Assembly: GCA_905201915.1 (NCBI GenBank)
Contig: CAJKQE010000019.1
Location: 1-34,624, forward strand
Direction of reading: 5' to 3'
DNA length: 34,624 nucleotides
From: an uncultured Lachnospiraceae bacterium
GTDB taxonomy: Bacteria; Bacillota; Clostridia; Lachnospirales; Lachnospiraceae
The translations under genes were made by a program, and so were the position numbers. Numbering within the stretch: position 1 is the stretch's first letter; the number at the start of each line of letters is the position of its first letter. Below are positions 32,809 through 34,624 of this stretch, piece by piece. Under the pieces are notes generated by a model. It was not told the DNA's origin, ran no database searches, and was given only the letters and a program-made list of their open reading frames with translations.

Positions 32809-33183
32809 CTAAGATAAAATCCCCCCCAATGTCCCTCCAAAAAAGCACAGAAAAAACATCAGTAACATTTCCTTAAAATCTCCGCTTATCTGATGTTCTG
32901 TCAAAAAAGTAACTGCCATAAGAAGCAGCGCATATCCTGTACCTACTCCCATTCCCCATGCAAACCGTCTTACTTTTATCTTTTTACCCATATAAAATCC
33001 GCCAAAAAGACAGGATACGATGTATGTAACCATAATTCCTATGTTTATCTGACTCTCACCAAGCCCCACCTTATACAGTAAAAACGCCAGAATAAGCAAG
33101 GAAATTCCGGTAGCTGCGTAAGCAAGCAACAGCGCTTTTATCATCAGCATTGGTTTTTCATTTTTTAAAGCTCTTTCTTCCAT
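32809..33183 (-). CDS. Small TIGR04086-family (DUF3792) membrane protein
   Basis: A 124-aa integral membrane protein with four predicted helices (about 13-37, 43-65, 72-92 and 102-124) and few loops. Between them are the motif FGGFYMGKKIKVRRFAWGMG and a glycine-rich end FFGGTLGGIL. This matches the clostridial TIGR04086/DUF3792 family, found next to SCIFF genes and Sec accessory genes; no function is known. The first ATG is well supported by AGGAGG eight bases upstream, whereas later Met codons have none. Remarkably, that ribosome site lies in the 3' arm of the hairpin ending the upstream gene (33184-33220), so its translation should be repressed when the hairpin forms. Identification rests on pattern and neighbourhood. 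Confidence 0.82.
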   Translation of the reverse strand: MEERALKNEKPMLMIKALLLAYAATGISLLILAFLLYKVGLGESQINIGIMVTYIVSCLFGGFYMGKKIKVRRFAWGMGVGTGYALLLMAVTFLTEHQISGDFKEMLLMFFLCFFGGTLGGILS

Positions 33184-33220
33184 AAAAAATCCCTCCTATA
33201 TATCACTATATGGGAGGGAT
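33184..33220 (-). terminator. Terminator hairpin that also sequesters the downstream ribosome-binding site
   Basis: Minus-strand RNA ATCCCTCCCATATA (33207-33220) pairs with TATATAGGAGGGAT (33189-33202), 14 bp with one G-U and a GTGA loop, then T6 and directly ATG at 33183. The AGGAGG of the next gene is fully paired with CCCTCC. It is thus both a textbook intrinsic terminator for the surface-protein gene and a translational block for the membrane-protein gene. Confidence 0.85.
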
Positions 33221-33240
33221 AGATAAATCATAACTCTTTT

Positions 33241-34624
33241 CTATTTTCTATTTTTCTTTTTCCCAAAAAAGACAGCCATGCCTGCAACAATCACAGCGCC
33301 CAAACTAATCAATATGTATGTTATCGTTTTAGCTTCATCACCTGTTTTAACTATCTGAATAACAGATGTTACACTATTCTGTGCAGGTTTCTTCTGAGTC
33401 TGGTTTTTGCTGGGTTTTACCTTACTCTGTGTCGTATTCTGTGTAGAAGTATTGGGTTTTGTCTGTGTAGCTGACTGGGAAGTTCCTGTTGAAGGTTTAT
33501 GATTATTGCTGTTTACACCCGGACCTACAATTTGATGTCCACCCACATTAAACGGACTAAAGGAAGCAGTCTCAAAAGTCAGGTATTCAACTCCGTCCTT
33601 TTCCTCTATAGTCATATTACCTGTCTTTCCGTCTTTAGAAAACACAAAATATTCATACTGATTATTCCCCAGATAATGTGCTATGGATAAATCAGAAAAG
33701 CAATTTGCATTTTCCGGTAAAGGAATCATAACTTTTACCTTTTTTCCTTCCGGAACTTTATATTCTTTGTCATCCTTTAAATCCCAGAGTTTTAATTCAT
33801 AAGCAGAAAGAATTTCTCCAATTCCTGCATCCGGCAGTTCATTTACTGCTTCATTGTAAGTAACCTGCAAATCTACATAATAAGGAATAAAGTCACCGGA
33901 TACCTGCACACCGGTTTCATCAATCAAACTTCCTACAGGAAGCGCTTCCGGAGCTACCTGTGCAATCTCTCCATTTTGACCTGCCTCTGCCTGATAAGTA
34001 ACCTCCGGCTGTGTTTCCTCTTCCGGCTGTACGACTTCGTCAGGGTTTACATATTCAATCTCCACACCGCCATTTTCCGGTTTTTCTGTCTCAGGTACTT
34101 CTATTTCCGGGACTTCCGTTTGTGGCGCTTCCGGCTCCTGTGTTTCAGGATTTCCCGGTGCTTCCGGCTCTACTGGAGGAGTTGTCTCCGGTGTCTGAGA
34201 GTTTTCCGGTGCTTCCGGTTCTGTCGGAGGTGTTACCTCCGGTGTCTCTGTCTCAGGCGCTTCCGGCTGTGGTGTCTCTGTTTCAGGTGTCTCAGAAGTT
34301 CCCTTTAATTCCTCAATAAATACTTTTATTTCCCGAACGATCTTCTGACTTTCTGTATTCCATCCGGCGATCTGTGTGTAATCGTATTTCTCTGCATCAG
34401 AAGGAGTAAAAACTACATTCATTTTTGTTTCATAAGAAGACAGCTCCGTTTGTGTCTCCCATGCAAAAGTCCCATTTCCTGTAAATCCGGCATTTGCAAA
34501 ATCCAGATTTTTAAACTCTTCTTTTGTAGCAAATTTTAATTCAGCAGGAACTTTTACTTCTGCCATTGGTTTTGATGGCTTTTCCTCCTGAGGTTTTAAT
34601 GCTTTAATACAGACTTTTATGCTT
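33241..34624 (-). CDS. Cell-surface protein, C-terminal part, Pro/Glu/Thr-rich stalk and sortase-like tail (runs off the window)
   Basis: The frame stays open to the window edge, adding about 19 residues before the internal Met at 34566, so this is the C-terminal part (461 codons) of a longer protein. Order, numbering from Met34566: a beta-rich repeat-like segment (about 1-95, with NVVFTPSDAEKYDYTQI), a Pro/Glu/Thr-rich stalk (about 95-165: repeated PETETPQPEAP, PEAPENSQTPE, TEVPEIEVPE), an ordered domain (about 190-345), a Thr/Ser/Gln-rich linker, and the anchor QIVKTGDEAKT, a hydrophobic helix and KKKNRK. That end is a sorting-signal layout, but the motif reads IVKTG rather than LPxTG, so sortase recognition is uncertain. 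No ribosome site precedes the internal Met at a usable distance. It is followed by the terminator at 33184-33220. Confidence 0.85.
   Translation of the reverse strand, partial: SIKVCIKALKPQEEKPSKPMAEVKVPAELKFATKEEFKNLDFANAGFTGNGTFAWETQTELSSYETKMNVVFTPSDAEKYDYTQIAGWNTESQKIVREIKVFIEELKGTSETPETETPQPEAPETETPEVTPPTEPEAPENSQTPETTPPVEPEAPGNPETQEPEAPQTEVPEIEVPETEKPENGGVEIEYVNPDEVVQPEEETQPEVTYQAEAGQNGEIAQVAPEALPVGSLIDETGVQVSGDFIPYYVDLQVTYNEAVNELPDAGIGEILSAYELKLWDLKDDKEYKVPEGKKVKVMIPLPENANCFSDLSIAHYLGNNQYEYFVFSKDGKTGNMTIEEKDGVEYLTFETASFSPFNVGGHQIVGPGVNSNNHKPSTGTSQSATQTKPNTSTQNTTQSKVKPSKNQTQKKPAQNSVTSVIQIVKTGDEAKTITYILISLGAVIVAGMAVFFGKKKNRK

Noticed and set aside
34540..34566. The Met at 34566 as true start of the surface protein
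   Set aside because: The frame is open upstream to the window edge, the nearest AGGAGG is about 16 nt away, and no signal peptide follows the Met.

Overview
The window looks like chromosomal DNA of an AT-rich, anaerobic gut Firmicute of the Lachnospiraceae (Blautia / Mediterraneibacter-like; the genus is an inference). Pointers are the SCIFF peptide with its radical SAM maturase beside a fused SecDF and a TIGR04086-type membrane protein (a Clostridia hallmark), a class III fructose-1,6-bisphosphatase, a bifunctional Rel, HemZ, and a very large mucin-directed GH101 enzyme with cell-wall-binding repeats. Every gene except one lipoprotein lies on the minus strand, so transcription runs from high to low coordinates. 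No rRNA, tRNA, CRISPR array, insertion sequence or phage gene was seen, and no gene-free stretch exceeds about 235 bases.

From the right edge: (1) 33241-34624 is the C-terminal part of a surface protein with a Pro/Glu/Thr-rich stalk and a sortase-like tail. It ends at a 14-bp hairpin plus T6 whose 3' arm is also the ribosome-binding site of the next gene. (2) 32809-33183 is a small TIGR04086-type membrane protein. (3) A strong promoter drives scfA (SCIFF peptide, 46 aa, not a conventional long ORF), then a hairpin, scfB (radical SAM/SPASM maturase) and secDF, closed by a terminator. (4) recJ follows. (5) A promoter at 27031-27059 starts a stress/translation operon: apt - rel - metallo-beta-lactamase-fold hydrolase - hemZ - hisS - aspS.

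(6) aspS converges on the only plus-strand gene, a lipoprotein (17763-18866) whose last codons form a terminator hairpin. The lipoprotein is divergent from an export operon: two HlyD/MacA-like adaptors and one MacB/FtsX-type permease (13223-17530), with no ATPase gene in the window. A perfect 19-bp dyad sits between the divergent promoters. (7) A DegV-family lipid-binding protein and argS form a two-gene operon with its own promoter and terminator. (8) A 2328-residue secreted endo-alpha-N-acetylgalactosaminidase (GH101) has its own promoter and terminator. (9) fbp overlaps an alpha/beta-hydrolase esterase by 4 nt. (10) The left edge holds a promoter, leader and the first 47 codons of rpsB.

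Most genes are housekeeping. The accessory or less ordinary elements are the GH101 enzyme, the ATPase-less export operon with its divergent lipoprotein and dyad, the SCIFF locus with its RNA hairpins, and the surface protein at the edge. I did not find a convincing wholly new multi-gene system. The best candidates for undescribed biology are the RNA switch-like hairpin at 33184-33220 and the export operon.
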